Source of the DNA: Cyclobacterium sp. 1_MG-2023
Lineage (GTDB): Bacteria > Bacteroidota > Bacteroidia > Cytophagales > Cyclobacteriaceae
DNA length: 64,000 nucleotides
NCBI RefSeq assembly: GCF_030546805.1
Contig: NZ_JAUOPC010000001.1
Coordinates: 1-64,000, forward strand
Direction: 5' to 3'
Shown here: piece after piece, positions 42,049 to 51,933 of the stretch
Layout: every line of letters starts with the position of its first letter
Position numbering within the stretch: position 1 is the first letter of the stretch
Position numbers and translations under genes: made by a program
Notes under the pieces: generated by a model
Database searches by the model: none
What the model saw: the letters and a program-made list of their open reading frames with translations, nothing else
Told to the model about the DNA's origin: nothing

Positions 42049-43248
42049 CTACAATTGAATGACCTTTCCTTCCTCTGCAGATTGGTAGGCCGCATAGATT
42101 ACATTCACCACATCAACAGCCAAATCGATTCCTGAACGAGGTTCTCGGTTGTCATGTATGGAATGAATAAAATCCTCAATCTCCAGAGAAAAACCGCGAA
42201 ACCAATCTTCATCACAACTAGGCCGATTCCATCCTGCTTTGGTCTCTAATTTTTCTGTGAAATTTTCGCTTTCAAATGTTCTAGGGTCTATAGCATAGGT
42301 TTCAATAACATCATTTGCTGTCATATTGGCTTTAATGACACCATCGGTCATATAGGCCGTTACCCTGGTATTTAGCCCACCTAGTCCAACATCACTTACA
42401 AGTACCGTTGCTCGTGATCCGTCATCAAAGCGGATTACTAAATTGGCCCAGTCTTCTACATCTACAGGGTCAGAACTAATCCACTGATGAGCATTGACTT
42501 TTTGTGCCCTTTCAGAGGCATCTGTATGGATGAGATCGGCTGTATCCGCCATAACAGAAACGGGTAATATGCTTTTACCTCTTCTTTGTTGTCCTTCCCA
42601 CTGTTTCAAGTATAGACAGGCACCTACAGCATGGGCACCCATTCTTAGCAAAGCGCCTCCTCCCATGTATTTCCATTCTTTGGAAAAAACCGAATTGGAA
42701 CCGGAATGATTTTCTTCTGCTCTTAATTCCAATACGGATCCTTTAGCTGCGGCTATCAAATTACGCATTTTCACAATTGGTGGTGCATAAACCCAGTTTT
42801 CTGCATAACAAAAAAGCACTTTATTGGCTCGAACAGCCTCTCTTACTGCCTCTGCATTTTTGCTTGCTCCTGCTCTCATTTTTGACCGAGCGACATGCCG
42901 CCCGATAGGTTCGGTATCTCCCGGTTCACCAAAGTATCCGGTAAGCGGCTTTTCCATGATAATGTGCTTGCCGGCTTTTGCCGCTTTTATGGCAATCTCA
43001 TGATGGGAGGCAGTAGGTGTGCAGATATCGATAATATCAACGTCTTCTCGAGCTAACAATTCATCTAATTCAGTTGTTACAAAAGATACCCCAATGTCTT
43101 GCGCAAAAGATTTTGCGCTTTCTTCTGTTAATGCACAGATACCTCTGATTTCAACCAGCCCAGGGGACAAGCCCATATAATTTGCGTGATGCATGCGCGC
43201 TCCATAACGAGCACCAACCATTCCTATTCCTAGCGTTTTTTTAGTCAT
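42049..43248 (-). CDS. Gfo/Idh/MocA-family oxidoreductase
   Basis: The 399-residue protein has an N-terminal Rossmann domain with GIGMVGARYGARMHH (a variant of the GxGxxG loop) and the family motif MEKPLTG near 95-101. The C-terminal domain supplies the substrate face (NHSGSNSVFSKEW, MGAHAVGACLY). It would use NAD(P) to oxidise or reduce a sugar or cyclitol. There is no Tat signal, so it is cytoplasmic. It stands next to a pectate lyase-like gene on the same strand, with 89 bp between, so uronate or deoxy-sugar metabolism is a guess. Confidence 0.88.
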   Translation of the reverse strand: MTKKTLGIGMVGARYGARMHHANYMGLSPGLVEIRGICALTEESAKSFAQDIGVSFVTTELDELLAREDVDIIDICTPTASHHEIAIKAAKAGKHIIMEKPLTGYFGEPGDTEPIGRHVARSKMRAGASKNAEAVREAVRANKVLFCYAENWVYAPPIVKMRNLIAAAKGSVLELRAEENHSGSNSVFSKEWKYMGGGALLRMGAHAVGACLYLKQWEGQQRRGKSILPVSVMADTADLIHTDASERAQKVNAHQWISSDPVDVEDWANLVIRFDDGSRATVLVSDVGLGGLNTRVTAYMTDGVIKANMTANDVIETYAIDPRTFESENFTEKLETKAGWNRPSCDEDWFRGFSLEIEDFIHSIHDNREPRSGIDLAVDVVNVIYAAYQSAEEGKVIQL

Positions 43249-43337
43249 TTATTAAGAGCTTTTTCTTCCTTTGTAATTAATTTCTTTAAATAAAGGTATT
43301 TTGTTAACACCGTCTCAAATTAAAACAAGTCTTAAAA

Positions 43338-44774
43338 CTATTCAAATTTATTCAGTTGATTGCTTAGCTCAATATATGTGGTCAAAAGGCTTATATGATT
43401 ATTAAAAACTTCACTACTAATCCGATCCATGGTTAAGTATTGACCATTCCATCTGACCCCACTTGGCATTCTTTTTTTGAAAGTGTCATTTTTAGTAATC
43501 CAAGCACCGGATTTTTCTTGCTCATCAATGATTTGGATTACTTTTGAACTTATTTCCTCTAAACGTTTAGCTACTACTTCTTTGGTTTGTAAGCCTTCTT
43601 GCCCTTTCAATAAGTCTTTGTATCCCAAAGTCATTGCTTTGTCGTAGCGCGCAGTACTTGCTTCAAGACGTGCCTGCAAATCAGTTTGGTAACCATAGCC
43701 TGTCCGTCGTTCAGGGTGAAGGTCCTCTAAATTATCTACACGAATCCTAGGTCTGTCATAATAAAGTGGTTTGCCGGTTCCGATTTCTACAAACCTTGCC
43801 CACATGCCATTTTCCATTCTTATTTCTTTAAGCCACCTTAAAGCGTCAGGAATAGGCTCAAGTAGAGTTTTATGACCTAAGGCAAGGTACAAATCAATTA
43901 GGGTATTGATATTGTGAACGGTCACTAATGGACAAACTGCCGGAGGTTCAAATGTGCGGGCCCAGGCAGGTTGTAAAAATTCATTGTATTGTTGTGCCCA
44001 ACCGGGTTGAGGAGGAGGGAGTTGGGAAATATTCATAAATCTTGCCGCTTTCCTCAAGCTTTTCTCAATTGCTTCATCATTGGGATAGTATTGATAAGCT
44101 TCTATCATAACCCGGATACAATCATTAATTCCTCCATCGTTGAAGGTAGCATAATCATGATAGTCTCCGCGTTCCGGGTACCTGTGAGGCCAACCACCAT
44201 TGCTTAATTGGGTGTGAATCATCATTTTCAATGCCCTTTGGGTTGCCGAACTAATAAGAGGGTCGTCAATCTCCTGATCTAAAGCCATTAAGAAACTGAC
44301 GGCAGATTGGGTTTGATTGTCATCAAAACTTACCACATCTTTATCCAATTTTTTAAAGTTGATGGTATGGTCCCAACCACCACTTTTGGTTTGACCGCGG
44401 ATTAAGGCATATGCTGCTTCTTTGGCGAATTCTAGCGCTTGTTTATCACCAGTAACCTGATATGCACGCAAAAATGATTGGCCTACTGCCGGAGTACCTG
44501 GAGGCTGAACTTCTATAGCATTATCATCTAGGGGAACCTCTCCCCATTTCAAAGTCAAATCAGGTGTTACAAAGTACACATAACCTCCTTGGGTATTAAC
44601 GCTATGGAAAAAAGCTACTCCTTTTCTCAATGCAGCGTCAACTTTTTCTTTTAAATCAGTTCCTTCGGATTGGCTCAAGGGATTGTTTTGGGCAAATACC
44701 ATTGAATTACTTACCATTGCCAATAGCGTAAAAATAAAGCAAGAGTTGAGCAATTTTCTTTTATTAAAAGTCAT
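43338..44774 (-). CDS. Pectate lyase-like secreted protein
   Basis: The start at 44774 (MTFNKRKLLNSC) gives a clean signal peptide ending MVFAQ; an ATG 27 bp upstream adds nine residues before it. The 478-residue protein has an alpha/alpha-toroid layout with FLRAYQVTGDKQALEFAKEAAYALI and SGGWDHTINF near residues 100-150, as in the pectic acid lyase family (PF09492). SFDDNQTQSAVSFLM resembles the Asp-Asn region of PL10 pectate lyases, where the usual motif is xDNxAT. Whether it is a true lyase is not certain. It is followed by a Gfo/Idh/MocA gene. Confidence 0.72.
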   Translation of the reverse strand: MTFNKRKLLNSCFIFTLLAMVSNSMVFAQNNPLSQSEGTDLKEKVDAALRKGVAFFHSVNTQGGYVYFVTPDLTLKWGEVPLDDNAIEVQPPGTPAVGQSFLRAYQVTGDKQALEFAKEAAYALIRGQTKSGGWDHTINFKKLDKDVVSFDDNQTQSAVSFLMALDQEIDDPLISSATQRALKMMIHTQLSNGGWPHRYPERGDYHDYATFNDGGINDCIRVMIEAYQYYPNDEAIEKSLRKAARFMNISQLPPPQPGWAQQYNEFLQPAWARTFEPPAVCPLVTVHNINTLIDLYLALGHKTLLEPIPDALRWLKEIRMENGMWARFVEIGTGKPLYYDRPRIRVDNLEDLHPERRTGYGYQTDLQARLEASTARYDKAMTLGYKDLLKGQEGLQTKEVVAKRLEEISSKVIQIIDEQEKSGAWITKNDTFKKRMPSGVRWNGQYLTMDRISSEVFNNHISLLTTYIELSNQLNKFE

Positions 44775-44947
44775 ATATGGGTTTTTTAGGATTATAATCA
44801 ATAAGCTAATAAAGGTGAAATTCAGCGTTTTTCAAATCCAAAAAAGACTTGAAGGTCTGTCTTTATAATTTGTTATAGAATTCAATGATAATTTATTGTA
44901 TTAAACCATAAATAACCATTAATTATAGAATAGACTAAGGAATTCCC

Positions 44948-45979
44948 TCAATACCTCCAATCTGCATTACTTGGTGGACAGGGTAGAATGGTTTGCATAA
45001 ATCGCTTCTTTAGAAGGTCTGTAAAATATATCGATACTTCATGTGATACATGTGCAGGGTTGCTAAATTTATTCAACATATAATCATAACTATAGGCCAT
45101 AGTAATACCATTTAAAAGGCTAAATCCCAATACAGCATTGATGGAATTTTGATCTGGCAACTCATTAAACCTGGTGATGTTTCGGAAGCCCAAGCCACCA
45201 ATAAAGTTTTCGACTTGTATTTGTGGAATGACTTCTATTTGTTGAAAGGTTCCTTGCCTTTTGTAATTGAATGAGACCGAAAATACTTTACGCATGTCTC
45301 CGGTTTTAAACAACCTTCTGTCCAAGTTCTTAACATAGCCACCATGAACGCCCCATTTAATGGGTAAGTTATTTCCTATTCCATCTTCGAGAAAGCCTAT
45401 ATTTGGACGGGACAGGTGGCTACTGCTTACACCAAACCAGAAATCCGGGGCTTGTAGCAATGCTCCAAAAGCTATGTCAGGATACCATTTGCTGTCCTCA
45501 CCGGGCAATAGATCCATACTGGAAGGGTTTACGGTACGGTTAAGTAAATCTATTTGATCCCCAAAAACCATTTCCTGTAAGGTTAAACTTCTATTGACTA
45601 GTCCAAGTTGTCCTCCAAATCGAAGGAAGCTTTGGTTGTTTAACAGGAGTTTATAAGAGAGGTAACCGGCAAAATCTGTTGACTTTATATTCAGTAAGCT
45701 TTCAGAAAACTGGGATGCTGAAAAGCCAAAGCCGACATTGGTTTCATCTATATAAGTGTCAAAATACAAACCATAAGCATTGAAATCATAACCCAGGCCT
45801 GGCCATTGTTTTCTATAATTGATCCCCACCCGGGTTACTTCCATTGCCCCAGCAAAAGCAGGGCTTAAGTTTAGGGGTGCCGCATAAAATTGAGTAAATT
45901 GAAAGTCCTGCGCTTTTAGGTCTCTCGAGCAGAAAACGATACAGGCAATAAAGAGCAATATGATCTTAATCTTTCTCAT
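44948..45979 (-). CDS. PorP/SprF-family type IX secretion outer-membrane protein, copy 1
   Basis: The 343-residue precursor has a signal peptide ending DLKAQ. The mature barrel begins DFQFTQFYAAPLNLSPAFAGA, the hallmark of the PorP/SprF family (TIGR03519), and continues with strands such as VGINYRKQWPGL and GFGFSASQFSES. Such proteins help to secrete or hold partners with type-B C-terminal domains. Its ATG overlaps the stop of adhesin 1 by 4 bp, so the two are translationally coupled. It is close to 90% identical by eye to copy 2 at 51934-52962. Confidence 0.93.
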   Translation of the reverse strand: MRKIKIILLFIACIVFCSRDLKAQDFQFTQFYAAPLNLSPAFAGAMEVTRVGINYRKQWPGLGYDFNAYGLYFDTYIDETNVGFGFSASQFSESLLNIKSTDFAGYLSYKLLLNNQSFLRFGGQLGLVNRSLTLQEMVFGDQIDLLNRTVNPSSMDLLPGEDSKWYPDIAFGALLQAPDFWFGVSSSHLSRPNIGFLEDGIGNNLPIKWGVHGGYVKNLDRRLFKTGDMRKVFSVSFNYKRQGTFQQIEVIPQIQVENFIGGLGFRNITRFNELPDQNSINAVLGFSLLNGITMAYSYDYMLNKFSNPAHVSHEVSIYFTDLLKKRFMQTILPCPPSNADWRY

Positions 45980-48900
45980 TCTAAAAGCATAAATGCACCG
46001 GTTTCACTAAAATCTCTTCCGTCTGCGGTGGTATAGGTTAACTTATAAACATAATTTCCAGGACTTACCTTTTGTCCGCGATATGAGCCATCCCAACCAA
46101 TATCGCTGGTATCCTCAGAATGAAATAAAATTTCTCCCCACTTGTTCATTACCGTGAAGACAATATGATCCACATGTACAAACTTCGGGAAGTAGGTATC
46201 ATTAACTCCATCATCATTTGGCGTAAAAACATTGGGGGTTTCCAGGAAATAATCAGTGATTACTATTTCAAAAGTATCGTAAGTTTCACATCCCCAAAAA
46301 TCAGTTACCATCAATGAAACCGTATAGGTTCCGGGAACTTGATAACTATGTGTTGGGTTTTCCTCTAAGCTATTGTTACCCTCTCCAAAATCCCAATAAT
46401 AATTGCTTATATTCCCACTGCTTTTATTGGTGAATTGCACCTCAAAGTTGGCCAAGTTTTCCTCATATTGTTCAAATGATGAGGATAAATAATCCCCTTC
46501 TGCTAAGACCACATTGTTTTCGACTTCAAAGCTACGGGTCTGAATGCAGCCATTGCCATCCGTGATAGTTACTTCATAATTTCCAGGGCTATTGGTTTCC
46601 ATTCGGTACCCATTATTGCTTACTTCACCACTGCTCCAAGCGATGGTATAAGGGGCCATACCTCCATCGATATTTAAGTCAATTGTCTCCAATATTTCTC
46701 TTGGTTCACACTGGGTAGATGTGGTACTGGCTAAATTAATAACAATTGGGTCAGGTCTTCTTACCTCAAAAGTTTGGGTAACATAACAACCTGACTGATC
46801 AATTACTTCTACTGAGTAACTACCATTGGTGAGGTTGAAAATGGACTGGGTACTTTCTCCATTGCTCCAAGAGTAATTATAGGGAGGTCTTCCTCCTGAG
46901 ACGGTTAGATTGATCGCACCACTTTCACTGTTTTCACAGTCCAAGGCATCATCTACCAAGCCTACAGCCATTAGTAAATCTGGTTCCAGCAGGTTGAAAG
47001 TTCTTTCAATGGTACAACCTTTGGCATCTTCCAAGTACACACTGTAAACACCCGGACCAAGGTTATACAATGAGGACTGTTCAGGACCATGTGCCCAGGT
47101 TGCTTTTACAGGTGCAAGCCCTCCATTTAAGTTCAATAATATACTACCGTCTTTTTCACCATAGCAGGAGATAGGGTTAACAACCGGATCAATTTCAAAT
47201 ACAGGTACTTCAGCAATGGTGGTTTCTTTTACTACTGTACAGCCATTGGCATCAATTACGGTAACCTGATAAAATCCCGGACCAATGCCCTCAAAAGAAC
47301 TTTGAGTGGATCCTATGTTCCAACTTATTTGATAGGGTTCTATGCCTCCCCGGATGTCTATTGAAAGGTTGGCATCATTGGCATTGTAACAAGATACCTC
47401 CGTTTGTGTCATGCTGACTTCCAGTGCTTCATCCGGCTGTGAAATAATAATATTCGATTGACCTATCTGACAGCCATTCGCATCGGTAACAATTACCGAG
47501 TATGCACCTGCCAAAAGTCCATCAAGGTTCGGATTGGTAGCCGAAAGGGGTTGCCTATCTCGGCTCCATTCATAAGTGTAAGTATCCACTATTCCTCCCT
47601 CTACTAGGATATTGATGCTTCCGGTTGCTTCACCATAACACAAAACATCTATTGTTTCAAGAACTTGCAGGGACAATGCCTCAGGTTCTGAAATTGTATA
47701 TTGTTCTGTTATTTCACATCCATTTTCATCTGAAATGGTCGCTTCATAATTGCCTGGTGAAAGATCTTGGACGAATTCATTATTGGAAGTGAATCCTGCT
47801 GGACCTGTCCAAGTTATGGTATAATTGCCCGTACCGCCGGTAGGAGCCAATGATATGCTTCCATTATCAGCTTCGTGGCAAGTGATTTCGTATCCATTTT
47901 GAAAAGACACATCCGAATTGCTCCTTAAAGGGTCCGGTTCATTAATATTTATGATATCAGTAACCACATCACACCCATTTTGGTCTGTAATTGTAAGCTG
48001 ATAGGCTCCGGGCTTTAGATTTTCAATGGAAGGTTTATCGCCCATAAATCCTTCAGGTCCAGTCCATTCATAGATATAATTACCTGAACCTCCTGAAGTG
48101 CTTACATCAATCCAACCATTATCTGCTCCAAAGCAGGAAATATTGAAACCTGTGTAATTTGAAACTTCTACTTCTTCGATTTGTAAACCTGTGGCAGGTT
48201 GGGTGATTTCTATGTTTTCTACTGCTTGGAGACAATTATTAATGTCACTTACGGTAAAGGAATATTTCCCGGCCGAGAGGTTGGTAAAATACCAGATTGA
48301 TTCAGAGGTAGGAGGAGAGACACTGATCACTTCATTATCCTCATCAAATAAAGTATATTGATAAGGTCCTGCTGAACTTCTAGTGATTGTTGCTGCGAGC
48401 ACTCCTGTAAATTGGCCAAAGCAGGAAACATTGACTTTCTCATCGGTAAGCTCAGCCACTTCCAAACCCTGTGGTTCCGTGAGGTTGTAGGTTTTGACGA
48501 TTTCACAACCATTAAGGTCTGTAATGGTAAGGTTATACGTTCCTGAGAAAATATTCTCTATACGGTCTTCAGAAGAAAAAAACCCATCCGGACCGGTCCA
48601 ACTAATTGTAGCATTTCCTGTCCCACCTGAAATATCAAGGTAGATAAATCCCTCATTTCCTCCATTACATTGGACACCAAAGCCATTGTAATCTGAAACT
48701 TCATCTAACAGCACCAAAGGGTCCGGTTCTGCTATTTCAAAGGTTTGGCTAAGGGTACAGCCTGACTCATCGGCCAGAAGTAATTCATAAGTTCCTGCTA
48801 CTAATCCCTGCAAATTGGCTTCCGTGGAGGTAAAACCATTTGGCCCTGTCCAACTGTAATTAATTTGGCCTTGGTTTCCTGTAACATTGTATGAAATTGA

Positions 48901-51696
48901 CCCGTCACTATCTCCTGCACATGAAATCTCATATCCATTGTAATCAGAGATCTGGACGTCGGCCAGTTGTAAACCTGTCTCCGGTTGGTCGACTAAAATG
49001 TTTTCTATTAGTAGATTACAGCCATTTGCATCTTCAATATCCACATTGTAAAGCCCACCTGCTAATCCTGTAAATGAATAACTATTTTCATTAAAGTTTG
49101 TAATCCTCTGTAAAGTTGAAGATTCGTCCATTAACTTTAAGGTAATGGTATAAGGAGGTAGGGACTGTTGGTCAAAAGTAATTGTAAATTCACCATTTTT
49201 CTCCCCAAAGCAGGTGACCGGTACGCGTGCAGCTAGGTCTTCACTTACGATTAATTCATTCGGTTCCGTAATTTCGTAGTTTGTTTCTATTAAACATCCG
49301 TTTTCATCAGATATAGACAAAGAATAGGATCCGGCTAAAAGATTGGTTAAGCTACTTTCTTCAGAAGTGAAACCATTGGGACCTGACCAAACATAAGTAT
49401 AGTTGCCAGTTCCTCCGGAAGGGTTGGGATCTATACTGGCGTCGGCAGCGTCAAAGCAACTTATATTGTAACCATTGCTTTCCGGAATAATTTCATTTAG
49501 CGTTAATGGAGCAGGTTCCTCTACGAAAATGCTTTCAATACTCGCTGTACATACATTTTCATCAGTAACAATGAACTGATATTCACCCGGCTCAAGATTG
49601 TCAATATCCTTACTAGTGGCTTCAAAACCATTTGGCCCCGTCCAGAAATAATCCAAGTCTCCAATACCTCCACTTATGTCCAGACTGATGCTTCCATCTG
49701 CAGCACCTGCACAGGATATTTGATATCCATTGAAATCCGAAACGATAGTATTTTCAATTAACAAGCCTGTGGTTGGCTCATCTACTACTACACCCTCCAA
49801 AAGGAAATTACATCCTTGACTGTTCTCAATTCTGAAATCGTAGGTACCGCCTGGTAAGTTTCTGAAAAACAGAGTGTCTGAAGTAGTGGTCGTTACAGGT
49901 CCAAATACTTCCATTAATTCACCATCAAGAAAGACTTCAATGGAAAATGGAGTAGGGGTGTCTTCAAACAATTGCAGAGCAATGATACCGGTTTCTTCTC
50001 CAAAACACCTTACATCTTGCCTAAGCTCCTCAAGTTCTGTTAAGGTTAAAGGATCCGGTTCTGTTATAGTGAAATTTTTAGCCAAAATACAAGCATTCTC
50101 ATCCGTTAACAATACGGCATAGTTTCCGGGTGCTAATTGTTGCCTCGTAAAAACATCATCATTTGGACCAGGTGGTAGAACATCCAGATCATCTGTATTT
50201 GGTACATTTATATTGTCATAATTACCGGTATACCAAGCAATTGTATAACCCGGAACGCCACCTGAAGGATTGATGTTTATTTCCCCATCATTGGCCCCGT
50301 TACAACTGATGTTCTGGATGGTTTCAGAGAGTACCAAGGCATCCGGACCTTCCACAGTTATCCAAGGGGTAGATCTTTCACACGCTAGGGGATCGGCTCC
50401 TGCAATGTCAAATAACCTGCCACGGTCTGAAATCGTCGCATAATAATCTCCAGCAGGTAAGTTTTGAAGCTTACTTTCCATGCCAATGATTTCACCATCT
50501 TCAGTCACAAAAGTACTGATGTCACCTTCTACTTCTTCACTATTTTCGTTAAACCAGGTGACCCCGTATTTGATCCAGTCTTCACGAGGATTTCCTGCAA
50601 AAGGCTGGGACCAACCGCCGCTAATAAGTAGGCTTATTTCTCCATTGGTATCGCCATAGCAGGCAAGATGTTCAACTGATTCAACCATTTCTAACGGATC
50701 CGGTATAACGATTGTAAAACTTTCACGGCCATTGCATTGAAACCGATCTTCGATTTCAAGGGTATAGGTTCCTACTTCTAAATTTTGGACCTGAATTACA
50801 GCAAAGCCATCATCGTCTGATACCACATCAAAAGCGGTGGGTGTTTCATTTCCATCTTCATCTATAATCACAAAATTGTTTACCGGAAGAGCGGCATTGA
50901 AAATAATAAATTCAACTACCCCGGTATCATCATCAGGGCATAAAAACCCTGCGAAGTTTAGTTCAAAATCCAATGAATAAGCCTGACCAAGCGGACCGGC
51001 ATTTCTATAATATTCTCTGCCCATATTGTCTATGGCCTCAATTTTATATTGGGCTTCTCGGTCCAATTCATTGTCTAAGCCAAAGGTAACAGACGCTGAA
51101 CTTTGAAATGGTGCAGTATTGTCTACTGTTACAGTAGAAAGAATATTGTCTGACTCGCCTATTAGATTAAAGGTAAAGGGAAAAGATTCTTCATGCCTTT
51201 GATCCGGTTTATAGGCACTTACAGATAAAGTGATGGTACCTTGACAACTATTTTCAAAATAGGAAAGCGGTAAAATAGGGGGGATAACAAGTACTTTGAA
51301 AGGGTAAGTTTCGCTGACATCTACACCATCAGAGACCTGAATATTGACCGTTATCTCTTTCCCTTCAGCCTCCCAACTGTCATCATAAGTTACGTTCGGA
51401 TCAATGGTTTGACCCGAAAATGAATATCCTGTACCGGAAAGGATTTCCAAATTCAAATTAGATTTATCACCTGAATAATCAATCGTAAGCATGTCAAGGG
51501 TAATTTCCAGGTCTCCATTATAAAGTACTTGGGTTTCCACTTGGTCAGAAATAGTAATGGGTGCAAATAGAGTGAATATCTCGCCTTTTGATTCAAAAAT
51601 TTGATAGGTAAGTACTAAAGATAATACCAGTCCAGGAAGTAAGAGCTTGAAAGTACTTTTAAACTGCTTTGGTAAAATTTTTGTAAAAATATTCAA
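45976..51696 (-). CDS. Giant SprB-repeat adhesin with PKD and type-B sorting domain, copy 1
   Basis: The 1906-residue protein has a hydrophobic N-terminus (about 17-32). After a Cadherin/Ig-like head (about 45-340) come about 16 SprB repeats (PF13573-like), each starting with a CxGxxDGxI-type Cys and ending DENGC-like. A PKD domain (about 1735-1810) has NYYWDFGEGNNS and THSYQVPGTYTV. The last 90 residues are the type-B sorting domain (ETPNVFTPNDDGVND, WGEILFHS, SPGNYVYKLTY). It should be secreted by the type IX system with the PorP/SprF protein of the next gene. Gliding or surface attachment is likely. Confidence 0.92.
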   Translation of the reverse strand: MNIFTKILPKQFKSTFKLLLPGLVLSLVLTYQIFESKGEIFTLFAPITISDQVETQVLYNGDLEITLDMLTIDYSGDKSNLNLEILSGTGYSFSGQTIDPNVTYDDSWEAEGKEITVNIQVSDGVDVSETYPFKVLVIPPILPLSYFENSCQGTITLSVSAYKPDQRHEESFPFTFNLIGESDNILSTVTVDNTAPFQSSASVTFGLDNELDREAQYKIEAIDNMGREYYRNAGPLGQAYSLDFELNFAGFLCPDDDTGVVEFIIFNAALPVNNFVIIDEDGNETPTAFDVVSDDDGFAVIQVQNLEVGTYTLEIEDRFQCNGRESFTIVIPDPLEMVESVEHLACYGDTNGEISLLISGGWSQPFAGNPREDWIKYGVTWFNENSEEVEGDISTFVTEDGEIIGMESKLQNLPAGDYYATISDRGRLFDIAGADPLACERSTPWITVEGPDALVLSETIQNISCNGANDGEININPSGGVPGYTIAWYTGNYDNINVPNTDDLDVLPPGPNDDVFTRQQLAPGNYAVLLTDENACILAKNFTITEPDPLTLTELEELRQDVRCFGEETGIIALQLFEDTPTPFSIEVFLDGELMEVFGPVTTTTSDTLFFRNLPGGTYDFRIENSQGCNFLLEGVVVDEPTTGLLIENTIVSDFNGYQISCAGAADGSISLDISGGIGDLDYFWTGPNGFEATSKDIDNLEPGEYQFIVTDENVCTASIESIFVEEPAPLTLNEIIPESNGYNISCFDAADASIDPNPSGGTGNYTYVWSGPNGFTSEESSLTNLLAGSYSLSISDENGCLIETNYEITEPNELIVSEDLAARVPVTCFGEKNGEFTITFDQQSLPPYTITLKLMDESSTLQRITNFNENSYSFTGLAGGLYNVDIEDANGCNLLIENILVDQPETGLQLADVQISDYNGYEISCAGDSDGSISYNVTGNQGQINYSWTGPNGFTSTEANLQGLVAGTYELLLADESGCTLSQTFEIAEPDPLVLLDEVSDYNGFGVQCNGGNEGFIYLDISGGTGNATISWTGPDGFFSSEDRIENIFSGTYNLTITDLNGCEIVKTYNLTEPQGLEVAELTDEKVNVSCFGQFTGVLAATITRSSAGPYQYTLFDEDNEVISVSPPTSESIWYFTNLSAGKYSFTVSDINNCLQAVENIEITQPATGLQIEEVEVSNYTGFNISCFGADNGWIDVSTSGGSGNYIYEWTGPEGFMGDKPSIENLKPGAYQLTITDQNGCDVVTDIININEPDPLRSNSDVSFQNGYEITCHEADNGSISLAPTGGTGNYTITWTGPAGFTSNNEFVQDLSPGNYEATISDENGCEITEQYTISEPEALSLQVLETIDVLCYGEATGSINILVEGGIVDTYTYEWSRDRQPLSATNPNLDGLLAGAYSVIVTDANGCQIGQSNIIISQPDEALEVSMTQTEVSCYNANDANLSIDIRGGIEPYQISWNIGSTQSSFEGIGPGFYQVTVIDANGCTVVKETTIAEVPVFEIDPVVNPISCYGEKDGSILLNLNGGLAPVKATWAHGPEQSSLYNLGPGVYSVYLEDAKGCTIERTFNLLEPDLLMAVGLVDDALDCENSESGAINLTVSGGRPPYNYSWSNGESTQSIFNLTNGSYSVEVIDQSGCYVTQTFEVRRPDPIVINLASTTSTQCEPREILETIDLNIDGGMAPYTIAWSSGEVSNNGYRMETNSPGNYEVTITDGNGCIQTRSFEVENNVVLAEGDYLSSSFEQYEENLANFEVQFTNKSSGNISNYYWDFGEGNNSLEENPTHSYQVPGTYTVSLMVTDFWGCETYDTFEIVITDYFLETPNVFTPNDDGVNDTYFPKFVHVDHIVFTVMNKWGEILFHSEDTSDIGWDGSYRGQKVSPGNYVYKLTYTTADGRDFSETGAFMLLE

Positions 51697-51811
51697 TATT
51701 AAAACGTTTGTTAAAAATTATACTTACTTAAAGCTGAACCCATATCAACAACTAAATTTAGAAAATACCTATTAAAAAATTATGTTATTTTTAATTTAAT
51801 AAAATTTTTTT

Positions 51812-51842
51812 AATGCCCTATAAACATAGTGGTTAGGGCATT
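51812..51842. repeat. 9-bp hairpin upstream of adhesin 1
   Basis: AATGCCCTA (51812-51820) and TAGGGCATT (51834-51842) are perfect reverse complements with a 13-base loop. It lies about 115 bp before the adhesin 1 start codon, in the 237-bp space that separates the two operons, and would be in the leader or promoter. I see no equivalent before adhesin 2. Confidence 0.45.
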
Positions 51843-51889
51843 TGTTAAAATGATCTTTTACGGATAACATCATAATCAAAATAACTGGT

Positions 51890-51913
51890 AAAAAGTAATT
51901 CTTTCGGAATTAC
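51890..51913 (-). terminator. Terminator of the second adhesin-SprF operon
   Basis: GTAATTC (51895-51901) and GAATTAC (51907-51913) form a 7-bp stem with a 5-base loop, followed on the reverse strand by TTTTT. It lies 20 bp downstream of the stop of the second PorP/SprF gene, so the two duplicated operons are probably transcribed separately. Confidence 0.65.
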
Positions 51914-51933
51914 CCATCCAATTGAGGAGGCAT

